From an uncultured Pirellulaceae bacterium (GTDB lineage Bacteria > Planctomycetota > Planctomycetia > Pirellulales > Pirellulaceae): a stretch of 36,830 nt of DNA. The stretch is taken from positions 2,245-39,074 of the forward strand of contig CAMYNE010000001.1 in assembly GCA_947259675.1 (NCBI GenBank), read 5' to 3'. Position 1 is the stretch's first letter. Each line of letters starts with the position of its first letter. The notes beneath the pieces were generated by a model. It was given only the letters and a program-made list of their open reading frames with translations, was not told the origin of the DNA and ran no database searches. This document shows positions 7,831 to 17,053 of the stretch, piece by piece. Position numbers and translations under genes: made by a program.

Positions 7831-10458
7831 CTACGGGCTTAATCGGCACAAGTCGATCTCGGCCGCAATGAAGCCGAATGCTGACCAGTATTTCCCACTA
7901 GTGACTTCCTGAAAAACGGTTTTAGCCGCTTCGATGTCTCCATTTTCCAGGTACCAGTTGCCAACCCCGTATCCATAGGTCGCCAAATCCAGGTCGCGAT
8001 CAGCAGATGATTCTTCAGGAATCAAATCGGTTGGCTTGAGAAGTCCTTTGTACAAGAGTAAGCGTTTGTGATACGCAAAACTTTCGATCAGTTCCATTTC
8101 TGGCGTGACTTCTTCAAGAAGTTTTTGCGCATCGTCGTCCCGGTTCAGCCTGCGTAGAGTCATGTACATCCAATCTAAAGTCGCGACTTTCATATCGTTA
8201 TTTTTACTCGCCGCCAGGCAGTTTTCATAAGCCGCCAGTGCAGCACCATAGTCGCCTTTAAAATAATGGGCTAAACCAAGGTGATACCAGATGTTCGTGT
8301 GTAGCGTGCTGGTTGGGATTCCGGCAGCATTCGGGGCGCCGTCCTGTTCGACTTCGTCATCGGTTCCTTTGATTAGCTCGGCAGCCTTTTCCAAGTCGGC
8401 GATCGCACAATCGAACTGCCGGATCGTAATGTATCGATGGCCACGATGTCGATAGAGGTGAGGGACATTTGGATGAGCATTGATGCCAACCGAAAGAGAG
8501 GCAATCGCCTCATGATAACGCCACAAATACCCCAGTCTTCGGCCAACCCAGATCAGTTTATGCGGGTCGGTCGGGTTTGCATTTGCTTCCTCGATCGCCA
8601 GTGCCAGATCGGCATCCAGCTTCGCAAACCTCTCGGCGTCAAACGTTCTGCGAAGCAGTGGCTTGCCCGTCACCGAACGGGCTTCGACAAACAACGATTG
8701 CATTTGAGTCGCCGCCGGTATTTTTGGAGGTGTGGCCAACGCGCGCCCACCCCGGCGAAGGTCCGCAACTCCAGTTTTGATTCCCGTTGACGGGTCGATT
8801 TCCAGGCTGTGTGCCGATCCCTGACTGCCCGTCAATCGAACTTGATGTCCTTTCGATTTTAGTTCCTCGACCATCGCCAGAAAACTTGAGCTTTCCCGCG
8901 ATTCAATTCTTAGTTCGTCAGGCAGCCATTGGTGATGAAACCGCGGAGCATCGATCGCGTCGGCTAACGTGCGGTCATGCACAAGTCGCTGAAGCAGGAT
9001 TCCAATCGTCGTATTAATGATTGTTCGTCCACCCGGACTGCCAGTCGCCAACATGACTTTGCCGTCACGTTTAACGATGGTAGGCGACATCGAGCTGAGC
9101 ATGCGTTTGCGGGGCTCGACAAGGTTGGCCTTTGTTCCGATTCTTCCTTTGAGGTTGGTGTAGCCCGGATACCAGTTGAAGTCGCCCATTTCGTTATTAA
9201 GTACGGCACCGGTTCCCGGGGCAATCACTCTTGCGCCCCAGCTGGCTTCCAATGTGTACGTGTTTGACACGGCCATTCCACTTTCGTCGACTACGGAAAA
9301 ATGAGTCGTATTTGGGCTCTCATACTCGCCCTCAGCGAGAGCGATCTCACCCGCGAGGTCACGGCTGTTGGTTGCACGATCCCGGAGTACGCTTGAGGCT
9401 AGTTTTTTTGCAAATTCTTTCGACGTAAGGTGCGATGGGATTTCAACAAAATCGGAATCGCCAAGATGCGCGGCGCGCTCACGAAAGGCGCGACGCATGG
9501 CTTCGGCTACCAGATGCATTTGCTGACCGTTCCAATCGGCGTCGCCAGCGGATTGAAACCCCAATTCATCAAGGATATTCAGCCCGAGGGTAATCGTTAT
9601 CCCGGCCGAAGAGGGCGGAGGAGCGCCAAATACTTGATAGCCTCGAAACTCTGTTTTAATCGCCGGTCTAATTATGGCTTTGTAGTCTCGCAAGTCTTCC
9701 ACCGATATGAGTCCACCGCTGTTCTGCATAAAGTCAACTAGCAGCCTGCTGGTTTGACCCGTATAGAATTCATCGGGCCCGCTTGTAGCAATCCGATCCA
9801 GCGTGTTGGCAAGATCCACAAGTTGTATCGTATCGCCCTCCATCCATCGCCGGTTGTCATTGCGTCCGTAAACTCGATGTAGCTCTTGATTAAGTTCCGC
9901 GTTATCTGATTTGCCCGCCCGGATTACCGAGTTGATGGATTCTGCGAGAAAGGCGTCGATGACAAACCCGTTGCGCGCCATTTTTGCGGCCGGCATTATT
10001 AAGTCGGCCCAGGGTAGCTTGCCGTATTTTTCATGAGCCAAAGCTAGGCCACGTACCGTTCCTGGCACGCCAACCATCCGCGAATCGTGACGACTTTTTT
10101 GATTCACAAACGTCATCTTGTTTGCAGCCGCAGGAGCCGTTTCGCGATAGTCCACGCAGACCACCTCGTCAGTATCGGTCGGCGCGATCATCATGAATCC
10201 TCCGCCACCAATATTACCTGCTTCCGGCCAGGTGACGGCGAGCGCAAATGCGGTCGCGATCGCACCGTCGACAGCGTTGCCTCCTTTGGACATGATGTCG
10301 CACCCAATCTGACTGGCATACTCGGAATTACTCGTTACCAACCCACCCCTTGTTTGCACGACCTCGACACGACGTTGCAGATCAGCTTGTTGGGCCAGTC
10401 CAAGCGAACCAAGAAGTCCCAGAATCAGAGCCAATGCCGATGTTCTTTGTCGAATCAT
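7831..10458 (-). CDS. ggt: Gamma-glutamyltransferase fused to a TPR domain
   Basis: The N-terminal two-thirds is gamma-glutamyltransferase, an N-terminal-nucleophile hydrolase that cleaves glutathione-type gamma-glutamyl bonds outside the cytoplasm. From the ATG at 10458 it has a signal peptide (residues 1-22), GGNAVDGA, NIGGGGFM, and the autocleavage site NTTHFSVVD with nucleophile Thr385. PGGRTIINT is the later oxyanion-side motif. Residues from about 600 to 875 form a TPR region: RHRGHRYITIRQFDCAIADL and NIWYHLGLAHYFKGDYGAAL. The start at 10458 is favoured over GTG 10482 by AGGAAG six bases upstream and by the signal peptide. At 875 residues it is about 300 longer than ordinary GGT. The TPR part resembles a separately encoded planctomycete protein, so this is a fusion. 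Confidence 0.92.
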   Translation of the reverse strand: MIRQRTSALALILGLLGSLGLAQQADLQRRVEVVQTRGGLVTSNSEYASQIGCDIMSKGGNAVDGAIATAFALAVTWPEAGNIGGGGFMMIAPTDTDEVVCVDYRETAPAAANKMTFVNQKSRHDSRMVGVPGTVRGLALAHEKYGKLPWADLIMPAAKMARNGFVIDAFLAESINSVIRAGKSDNAELNQELHRVYGRNDNRRWMEGDTIQLVDLANTLDRIATSGPDEFYTGQTSRLLVDFMQNSGGLISVEDLRDYKAIIRPAIKTEFRGYQVFGAPPPSSAGITITLGLNILDELGFQSAGDADWNGQQMHLVAEAMRRAFRERAAHLGDSDFVEIPSHLTSKEFAKKLASSVLRDRATNSRDLAGEIALAEGEYESPNTTHFSVVDESGMAVSNTYTLEASWGARVIAPGTGAVLNNEMGDFNWYPGYTNLKGRIGTKANLVEPRKRMLSSMSPTIVKRDGKVMLATGSPGGRTIINTTIGILLQRLVHDRTLADAIDAPRFHHQWLPDELRIESRESSSFLAMVEELKSKGHQVRLTGSQGSAHSLEIDPSTGIKTGVADLRRGGRALATPPKIPAATQMQSLFVEARSVTGKPLLRRTFDAERFAKLDADLALAIEEANANPTDPHKLIWVGRRLGYLWRYHEAIASLSVGINAHPNVPHLYRHRGHRYITIRQFDCAIADLEKAAELIKGTDDEVEQDGAPNAAGIPTSTLHTNIWYHLGLAHYFKGDYGAALAAYENCLAASKNNDMKVATLDWMYMTLRRLNRDDDAQKLLEEVTPEMELIESFAYHKRLLLYKGLLKPTDLIPEESSADRDLDLATYGYGVGNWYLENGDIEAAKTVFQEVTSGKYWSAFGFIAAEIDLCRLSP

Positions 10459-10539
10459 TAAATTCTTCCTGGTAGGGTGCACAGCAAATTCAGTCGAACA
10501 CGCAAAACAGTCTGCCAGATTGTCAATACGGACGATCAG

Positions 10540-10563
10540 GCAGCAGCCTGTTCTACCTGCTGC
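10540..10563. other. Hairpin in divergent intergenic region
   Basis: GCAGCAG at 10540-10546 pairs with CTGCTGC at 10557-10563 around a ten-base loop. It lies in the 238-base space between the ggt fusion (minus) and the adenylate-forming enzyme (plus). It could be an operator or chance; no T-run follows on either strand, so a terminator is unlikely. Confidence 0.3.
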
Positions 10564-10696
10564 GAGCTGTTTGAGAATGCTACATCATAATCGGTGAATT
10601 TAACCGTTGTCCAACTTAAAGCCTCGACAAACGGTGACACATTTTCTAGTTTGGTAAGCTTGAAATCATGTAGCAAGTTCGGAACGGCGCGGCGAT

Positions 10697-12211
10697 ATGC
10701 TTAAGACTTTGTATCAATGGATGTTCAAGTTCATTGGGATTCAGAAACTTTACCGGAAAGTTGTCACTCAAGATCGACTTACGAATATCCGGCCTCAGAT
10801 TCGCAAAGACATCGAACATTTGTTGACCACGGCAAATGAAGAATGCTCCTTTTTCAATGGCAGGTTCACTGATTTTCTGGCTGCCAATGAAAACGTTGAG
10901 GATGATATTTTTTTCGAAGCCTACGCACAATTGCCAACGTTTTCAAAAGAAGACTATGCCAACGCCGGTCAAACCGTCATGAACAAAGATTGGTCTTTGG
11001 TTGACCCGAAGTCAAAAGAACTTCAAGTCGAAGGGAGACCGCTTGAATCGCTTCGGCGATTGAGACAAGGTGACTACATGATGCATATGGCAACGGGCGG
11101 ATCAACTTCGTTGCCGCTTGTCGTGCACATGACCAAGCATCACATGTTTTCAATGCTGTTCACTTTTTTTAAATGTTGGTATCGAATGGGATGGCGGCCG
11201 GGTGAAAGAATACTCGTCTTTTATCCGAAGAACACCTACAACATCGATGACATGGTCAAGTTCAATCCGTACAGCAAATGGGTTGGGTTCCGCTACCATT
11301 TGTTCGACAAGGTCGACGAGGAAGCTGTGCGCGGGTTGGTCGACGACATCAACTCCTACAAACCCAAACTGTTGCTCGCGTTCCCTTCGCCAATGAACAT
11401 GATCGCGCATACGATTCGCAAGTGTCGACTTGAACTCAAACATCATCCGGAATTAATCAATGTCAGTGGCGAAACTTTTTTCGACTGTCAACGCAAAAAT
11501 ATCGAAAGCGTCTTTTCAAACAGCAAGATCGAAGACTCGTATGGTTCGGTAGAACTTGGTGAACTCGCGCACGAAACGAAAGGCGGGCTCGAGATATTTG
11601 CCGACGTCGCCTATGTCGAAACTGAACCCAATGAAACGGGTCAGCCTGAGATGATCATCACCCGATTGAAACTGACCGATTTTCCTTTCATCCGGTACAA
11701 GATGAAAGATATTGCCGATGTTCGATTTCGCCGAGAACCCGATGGCACCGAACGATATGTCATCACCAAAATCGAAGGGAAAGACTCCAATTACATTATG
11801 TCCGACAGTGGAGAACGATTTTATCCTTCCTTTTTCAATGAATTTGTCAACGAATTGAATGAGTCCGTCGACGATTCGATTCTGGAAATCAAGGTGTACG
11901 AACGTGGACAAACGGAACTTGAACTTCAATATATTCTCCGTGATGAACGATTTGCCGCCAAAGTTGAAGCGGAGTCGATTCGACTGCTTTCCGAACACAT
12001 GAGCGACCAGATGGAGTACCGAGTTAGCTTCGTTGATTACATCGACCATGATTATCGCCGTAAGTACCGTGTGATCGAACGCATTGGTGATATCGAATTC
12101 GCGGGCGGAATGGTTGGCGACGACAAGAAGTTATCCGCGGTCGAAGAGATCGTTGCCGAGGCGGCAAATGTTGAAGCCGTGACAACCGCGAAAATGGAAG
12201 CCCATACGTAG
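10697..12211 (+). CDS. PaaK/CapK-like adenylate-forming enzyme
   Basis: This 504-residue protein resembles the phenylacetate-CoA ligase/CapK branch of adenylate-forming enzymes, which activate a carboxylic acid as an acyl-AMP. Visible motifs are the phosphate-binding MATGGSTSLPL (about residue 130), SYGSVELGELAHE, which corresponds to the YGxTE adenine-binding motif, and FPFIRYKMKDIADVRF, which fits the hinge region with its conserved Asp and Arg. The C-terminal domain has EGKDSNYI and GERFYPSFFNEFVNEL. There is no signal peptide, so it acts in the cytosol. The ATG at 10697 has no strong ribosome binding site. The substrate is not known; genes of this group often accompany polysaccharide or surface-glycan loci, but no such cluster is seen here. 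Confidence 0.75.
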   Translation: MLKTLYQWMFKFIGIQKLYRKVVTQDRLTNIRPQIRKDIEHLLTTANEECSFFNGRFTDFLAANENVEDDIFFEAYAQLPTFSKEDYANAGQTVMNKDWSLVDPKSKELQVEGRPLESLRRLRQGDYMMHMATGGSTSLPLVVHMTKHHMFSMLFTFFKCWYRMGWRPGERILVFYPKNTYNIDDMVKFNPYSKWVGFRYHLFDKVDEEAVRGLVDDINSYKPKLLLAFPSPMNMIAHTIRKCRLELKHHPELINVSGETFFDCQRKNIESVFSNSKIEDSYGSVELGELAHETKGGLEIFADVAYVETEPNETGQPEMIITRLKLTDFPFIRYKMKDIADVRFRREPDGTERYVITKIEGKDSNYIMSDSGERFYPSFFNEFVNELNESVDDSILEIKVYERGQTELELQYILRDERFAAKVEAESIRLLSEHMSDQMEYRVSFVDYIDHDYRRKYRVIERIGDIEFAGGMVGDDKKLSAVEEIVAEAANVEAVTTAKMEAHT

Positions 12212-12214
12212 TAA

Positions 12215-12635
12215 ATGAGTCTTGCTCAGATTCGTTTAGCCCGGGACAGAGATCGAGGAAACGTCTATCTGCTCGGTTCGATCGGCACGCCATCGAGCGA
12301 TCCGCTGGAGGTGATTTTTACTCGGAGCACTGGAATCTCCGGTTGCCCTTACGTTTTTTATTGAATCCAAAGTTCCACGACCGGGTTCTGTTACACAAAG
12401 AATTCGGTTGTTTAACTTTGCAACAGGACTGTTTGAAACCGGGGATACGGGCCCGGCTTCGTTCGCGGACGAATTGATCGAATTCTCAGTCACCGATGAT
12501 CCAGGGCGTTTTGTTGAGGCAGGAACGGGACTCATGCGAGCGCGCGTTATCTGGTCGGGTACCGTGTTTGGACGGATTCAGCGCTGATGCGCATACGTCG
12601 ACAGACTTGGGTGGGAAGTTATCGGGCCAAACTAA
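12215..12635 (+). pseudogene. Decayed 3' fragment of a secreted planctomycete-type protein
   Basis: No intact gene fills this 420-base stretch, but one frame (12315-12635) encodes a plausible protein tail: ESPVALTFFIESKVPRPGS, RIRLFNFATGLFE, then DDPGRFVEAGTGLMRARV. It is interrupted by TGA at 12585-12587 and resumes in the same frame with VDRLGWEVIGPN before TAA at 12633-12635. Upstream, 12215-12364 is open in a different frame (starting MSLAQIRLARDRDRG), so a frameshift may also be present. From memory, this kind of segment (an FNF-type line followed by RFVEAGTG and an R-x-R-V strand) ends large secreted dockerin or PEP-CTERM-type proteins in planctomycetes. That match is a recollection, not a search result. 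Confidence 0.5.
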
Positions 12636-13081
12636 GCCTTCGTATCTAAGCCCATTGAATGGGCTCCATCTCCGGTTTGCTTTTGCGACTCTTTCCAAAG
12701 CCAAAGCAACAGGAGTCCAGCGAGACTAATCGGAACTCCTTCCACGGCCGTCCAATACCAAGGCATTCCCGCATTTAGATCGACTCCCAACATCACCAGC
12801 CCAATGACGACATGAATCCAACCCAATAAAGGCACGAGTGCACCAAGTTCTTTGATTCGCAAGCCCGTCGTCAACATAATTGAACCGTGTACGGCATAGA
12901 GTAGTGATGTCGAGCGGGCAAGATAAATCGTGATCGGCGCGTCCGGAAGATCGCCGAGCCCAAGCCAACCATGCATGGTTGCCATCAGACTAACGGGAAA
13001 AAATACAGGAATAGTCGCGACGAGTAGGCCCGCGCCAATCAGGCAAAGAATACGTTGGAGCCAGATTTTGTAAATATTCAT
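12632..13081 (-). CDS. Small four-span membrane protein of unknown function
   Basis: This is a 149-residue protein with about four hydrophobic helices: near residues 10-32, 55-75, 80-100 and 110-130. The N-terminus MNIYKIWLQRILCLIGAG is basic then hydrophobic, so it could be a first membrane span. The C-terminus is a short polar tail (KESQKQTGDGAHS). I do not recognise a family or catalytic motif. It lies downstream of dnaE on the same strand, with 56 bases between, but a likely hairpin terminator follows dnaE, so it may have its own promoter. Its stop overlaps the end of the decayed fragment on the opposite strand. Confidence 0.75.
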   Translation of the reverse strand: MNIYKIWLQRILCLIGAGLLVATIPVFFPVSLMATMHGWLGLGDLPDAPITIYLARSTSLLYAVHGSIMLTTGLRIKELGALVPLLGWIHVVIGLVMLGVDLNAGMPWYWTAVEGVPISLAGLLLLWLWKESQKQTGDGAHSMGLDTKA

Positions 13082-13111
13082 ATCGAGATTTCAGTGATCG
13101 AGACGAATGAT

Positions 13112-13136
13112 TGGAAACAAACGCCGCGTTACGCGG
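13112..13136 (-). terminator. Probable dnaE terminator hairpin
   Basis: On the reverse strand, directly after the dnaE stop, CCGCG (13136-13132) and CGCGG (13128-13124) form a five-pair GC stem with a three-base loop, followed by CGTTTGTTTCC. The T-run is interrupted, so termination may be partial. Confidence 0.4.
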
Positions 13137-13137
13137 T

Positions 13138-16100
13138 CTAACTGCGGCTGTACTGTCCGCGTTGACGTACGGGAGCCTTCGCAGATAAGCCTTTTTGATC
13201 GATCAGCATTTCCAGCGAACTGTTGCCCAACAGATCTCGCAGACGCGAACAAAGTTGTTCGTTGACCTCAACTCGTTTGTTGGATTCCATTTGCACCCGC
13301 ATCCCGTCATCCAATATCAGCTCTATCTCAAGTTTGCGATTTCCCGGGTAACCTCGAATGATCTCATAAGCTTGCTTCAAACCATTTTCGCCATGGTTGT
13401 GCTGATCAATCAGAACCTTGATTCCCGTCGTCAAATTTTGACCAATCTCGTCGATTGGAATGACTTTATCGACGATCAAGTTCGCTTCATCACCACCGCG
13501 CCGGTCAATGGATCCCTGAACCAGTACGATCGCATCTGGCAATACGAGGTGTCCCTGCAGCGCGAACTGATCGGGCCACATTATGCATCGGATTGCGCCA
13601 GCAACATCTTCCAGATCAAACATGACGTATTTGGTTGGCGAGTTCGCATCTCGCACTCGTTTGACATGTGAATGTTTGATGGCGACCATCATTCCGCCCA
13701 TCGTCACACGGTCTCGATCGCCAGTTGTTCCGATGCCCGCGGTTTTGTGAGAACAATACTTTTCCAAAAGTTGTTGATGTTGCGCCAGTGGATGACTGGA
13801 AAGATAGAATCCCAAGACTTCCTTTTCATTTGAAAGCGATTCAAGTTCTTCCCATTTGGGAACCTGGGGCATGTCGGCGGTCGTCTTTTCTTCATTCTCG
13901 TCGTCATCGGCTCCGAACAGGCTCTTTTGGCCGCTTTTTTTGTCTGCGAGAATCGCTGCCCCGGACTGCATGGCTCGGTCGACGCAAGCGATGAGTTGAG
14001 CCCGGTGTCCGCCAAAACAATCCATTGCCCCCGCTTTGATCAGCGTTTCAATCGACGAACGACTGCACGATGTCGATTCGATTCTCTCGCAAAAATCGAA
14101 AAGATCTGTAAAGGGACCGTTCTCTTTACGTTCCTTAACGATTGCGGCGGCAGCACTAGTTCCACAACCCTTGATCGCCGACAAAGCGAAATGGATTTTG
14201 CCGTCGGCAACGACAAAGTTTACGCCCGAAGAGTTGACACTCGGTGGCACCGTTTCGATTTCCATTCGCTGGCAATCTTCCAAGTGCTCAACGAGTGAAT
14301 CCTTGCGGGTGAAGTTCCGATCGGGAATATCGCCGGTCAGCAATGCGGCCATAAACTCCACGGGGTAATGCGTTTTCAAAAAAGCGGTCTGCATTGCCAA
14401 ATAGGCATAGGCCGTCGAATGGCTCTTGTTAAAACCATAACCCGCGAACTTGAGAATCATTTCCCAGAGGTTTTGGGCCTCGCCCTTTTTCATCCCTTGT
14501 TCCTGGGAACCGGTCATGAATTGCTCGTAGTTTTGAGCGATCAGTGTTTCTTTCTTTTTGCTGATCGCTTTAATGCAGGTGTAGGCAGCGGCGAGCGGAA
14601 TCTTGCCGAGGCGATTCAGGATCTGCATTACCTGTTCCTGATAGACCATGACACCATGGGTTTCCTCAGTGATTTCCTTGAGAACCGGATGTTTGTATTC
14701 TGCCGGTCGCCGCCCGTTTTTGACCTCCACGTACTGCTGGACCATTCCGCCCTCGAGTGGCCCTGGCCGATACAACGCATTGGTCGCAATGATGTCACGG
14801 AAATGATCAGGTTTCATCTTTTGCAGAAGGTCTCGAATGCCGCCGGACTCCAACTGAAATATTCCTTTTGTTTCACCCCGTTGCAATGTCTTGAATGTTG
14901 CTTCATCTGCGGTCGGGATCTTTAGCGGGTCAATTCGTTCACCCGTTGTCTGTTCGATCAGGTCGACGGCGTGACTGAGAATCGTAAGATTTCGCAACCC
15001 GAGAAAATCCATCTTGAGTAGACCGGCGGCTTCCACATCATTCATCGACCATTGGGTGATGACATCGTCTTTACCAGCGACTCGGCTGAGCGGCACGTAT
15101 TCAGTCAACGGTTTATCGCCAATCACGACGGCTGCCGCATGGGTGCCAACGTTTCTGCAGAGACCTTCCAGTTTTCTCGCGAAGTCGATCATCTCCTGAA
15201 CCTCTGGATCGCCTTCATAGGCCTGTCGGAGTTCGTCACTCTGTTCGAGTGCCTTGTCGAGCGAAATACCAAGTACGTCAGGGATCATTCCTGTGATCTG
15301 ATTGACGCGGGCGAGCGGAATTCCCAACACACGACCAACATCCTTAATCGCGGCCCGGGCCTTCATCGTTCCGAAGGTGCCGATTTGAGCGACACTATCT
15401 TCGCCGTATTTGTCTTTAACATAGCGAATGATCTCGCCGCGGCGTTCTTTGCAAAAGTCAATATCGATATCGGGCGCTTCTAAACGGTTTTCATCGAGAA
15501 AGCGCTCGAACAGCAACCCGTATTGAATCGGGCAAACGTGACTGAGGTAAAGCGCATAGCAAACAATTGCACCAACACCGCTTCCACGGGCGGTGGCAGG
15601 GATATCCCGCCGTCGCGCCTGTTCGACAAAGTCCCAGCAGATCAGGAAATAGTTGGCGAAACCGAGCTTGTTGATCACTCCCAGTTCACGATCGAGCCGG
15701 TCCTGAACAACGGTAGCAAGCTGCCCACTGGGGCACATTTCTTCATTGCCCTCGTACCGTTCTCGAAGCCCTTGCTCGCACAATTGCCGCAACTTGTCTT
15801 CGGGTGTGTCGTTTTCAGCGACCTGAAAAACGGGGAAATGCCGCTTACCCAGTTCCAGTTCGATGTGAACGGAATCAGCAATCTCCTGGCTGCGAGCAAC
15901 CGTATCCTCCAGCCCGGGAAACTTGGCGTACATCTCTTCTTGGGAACGCAGGTAATACTCGTCTCCATCCATTCTCATACGGTGTTGATCCGTGCGGAAC
16001 TTGCCCGTATTAATGCACAACATGACGTCCTGAACTTCAGAGTCACCTTTTTCGACGTAGTGACAATCGCTGGTTGCCACCAGGGGCACGCCAATTCGAT

Positions 16101-16707
16101 TGGCTACATCGACGGATCCTTCAAGGGCAATCCGCTGAATCTCGATTCCATTGTTCATGATTTCGATGAAGTACCGATCGCCGAAAACTTTTTGAAACCA
16201 GGAGGCAATGTTGGCCGCAGTCTTCAGATGATCCTCAGCCCCATTTCCACCGGCATTCAGAATCGCGCGGTTGAATTCGCTTGAAACACAACCACTCAAA
16301 CAGATAATACCTTCACTGTGCGCTTCAAGTAATTCCTTATCAATGCGAGGTTTGAAGTAGAAACCGTCAAGACTCGCAACAGATGCCATTTTGACAAGGT
16401 TATTAAATCCCGTGGCGTTCTGACAAAGGAGGGTCAAATGATAGGTTGAATCACGGGATCCATCCCCTTTTTTCTTGTGACTTCCGGCAGCGATATAAGC
16501 CTCGTAACCGATGATGGGATTGAGATCGTGCTTCTTTGCGGTTTGGTAAAACTCAAGCGCGCCATGAAGATTTCCATGGTCGGTGATTGCCAGCGAGTCC
16601 ATTCCATAGGAAACCGCCTTTTCTACCAGCCTCGGAATTGAACTGGCTCCGTCCAGCAGGCTGTAATGACTGTGGCAATGAAGATGAACAAAAGGTCGTT
16701 CAGACAT
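13138..16707 (-). CDS. dnaE: DNA polymerase III alpha subunit
   Basis: This is the catalytic subunit of the replicative polymerase, 1189 residues, the normal size for DnaE. It opens with the PHP domain (VHLHCHSHYSLLDGA, ITDHGNLHGALEFY). The palm-domain catalytic acids are in PDIDIDFCKERR, and the third is in LLKMDFLGLRNL. GYGFNKSHSTAYA is the fingers motif. An OB-fold follows in the C-terminal third (VTMGGMMVAIKHSH). The start ATG at 16707 (MSERPFVHLHCH) has GGAAAG upstream and matches the family N-terminus. There is no Zn-binding exonuclease insert, so this is DnaE rather than PolC. Proofreading would come from a separate epsilon subunit. Confidence 0.97.
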   Translation of the reverse strand: MSERPFVHLHCHSHYSLLDGASSIPRLVEKAVSYGMDSLAITDHGNLHGALEFYQTAKKHDLNPIIGYEAYIAAGSHKKKGDGSRDSTYHLTLLCQNATGFNNLVKMASVASLDGFYFKPRIDKELLEAHSEGIICLSGCVSSEFNRAILNAGGNGAEDHLKTAANIASWFQKVFGDRYFIEIMNNGIEIQRIALEGSVDVANRIGVPLVATSDCHYVEKGDSEVQDVMLCINTGKFRTDQHRMRMDGDEYYLRSQEEMYAKFPGLEDTVARSQEIADSVHIELELGKRHFPVFQVAENDTPEDKLRQLCEQGLRERYEGNEEMCPSGQLATVVQDRLDRELGVINKLGFANYFLICWDFVEQARRRDIPATARGSGVGAIVCYALYLSHVCPIQYGLLFERFLDENRLEAPDIDIDFCKERRGEIIRYVKDKYGEDSVAQIGTFGTMKARAAIKDVGRVLGIPLARVNQITGMIPDVLGISLDKALEQSDELRQAYEGDPEVQEMIDFARKLEGLCRNVGTHAAAVVIGDKPLTEYVPLSRVAGKDDVITQWSMNDVEAAGLLKMDFLGLRNLTILSHAVDLIEQTTGERIDPLKIPTADEATFKTLQRGETKGIFQLESGGIRDLLQKMKPDHFRDIIATNALYRPGPLEGGMVQQYVEVKNGRRPAEYKHPVLKEITEETHGVMVYQEQVMQILNRLGKIPLAAAYTCIKAISKKKETLIAQNYEQFMTGSQEQGMKKGEAQNLWEMILKFAGYGFNKSHSTAYAYLAMQTAFLKTHYPVEFMAALLTGDIPDRNFTRKDSLVEHLEDCQRMEIETVPPSVNSSGVNFVVADGKIHFALSAIKGCGTSAAAAIVKERKENGPFTDLFDFCERIESTSCSRSSIETLIKAGAMDCFGGHRAQLIACVDRAMQSGAAILADKKSGQKSLFGADDDENEEKTTADMPQVPKWEELESLSNEKEVLGFYLSSHPLAQHQQLLEKYCSHKTAGIGTTGDRDRVTMGGMMVAIKHSHVKRVRDANSPTKYVMFDLEDVAGAIRCIMWPDQFALQGHLVLPDAIVLVQGSIDRRGGDEANLIVDKVIPIDEIGQNLTTGIKVLIDQHNHGENGLKQAYEIIRGYPGNRKLEIELILDDGMRVQMESNKRVEVNEQLCSRLRDLLGNSSLEMLIDQKGLSAKAPVRQRGQYSRS

Positions 16708-17053
16708 TCTTTTTGCTTTCCTTGCGATTTCGAGTTTGTATAGGTTTCAGAACCAACTTTTTTCGAAGTTTTGTACGACGGGGAACGGTAATTCCAACAA
16801 GTCCAAAAAATCCGTTTTTGCCTGTTCTGGCAGCAATTGCATTACCCAACGCCAATGCTCGATTCTAAGACGTTTTGGGGCGGTTGCCTATTGATCGATC
16901 GACCCAATTCTGGATATGGAAATGAGCTGGCTTTTGAGCGGATGAGAATTGGGTCAAATCGACCCGCACCCTAAAATCACAACCTATACTCCTGTTGAAC
17001 AAAGACTCTCTTCCTCAATTCTTTTCGGATTTTCAGTTTGCCGGCCAGAACCC
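16708..17053. promoter_or_regulatory. Divergent intergenic region with a perfect inverted repeat
   Basis: This 346-base stretch between dnaE and the coiled-coil gene has no convincing gene. GACCCAATTCT at 16901-16911 is repeated as its exact inverse AGAATTGGGTC at 16945-16955, 33 bases apart. ATCGACCC also occurs twice in direct order nearby (16897-16904 and 16958-16965). This could be an operator for either gene; no promoter boxes are clear. Confidence 0.4.

Noticed and set aside
7831..10482. Longer gamma-glutamyltransferase start at GTG 10482
   Set aside because: The AGGAAG site and signal peptide favour ATG 10458; the extra eight residues add nothing recognisable.
12236..12535. Minus-strand frame of 99 codons in the gap after the PaaK-like gene
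   Set aside because: The plus-strand frame has a more protein-like sequence; this one is rich in Ser, Pro and Arg and has no domain.
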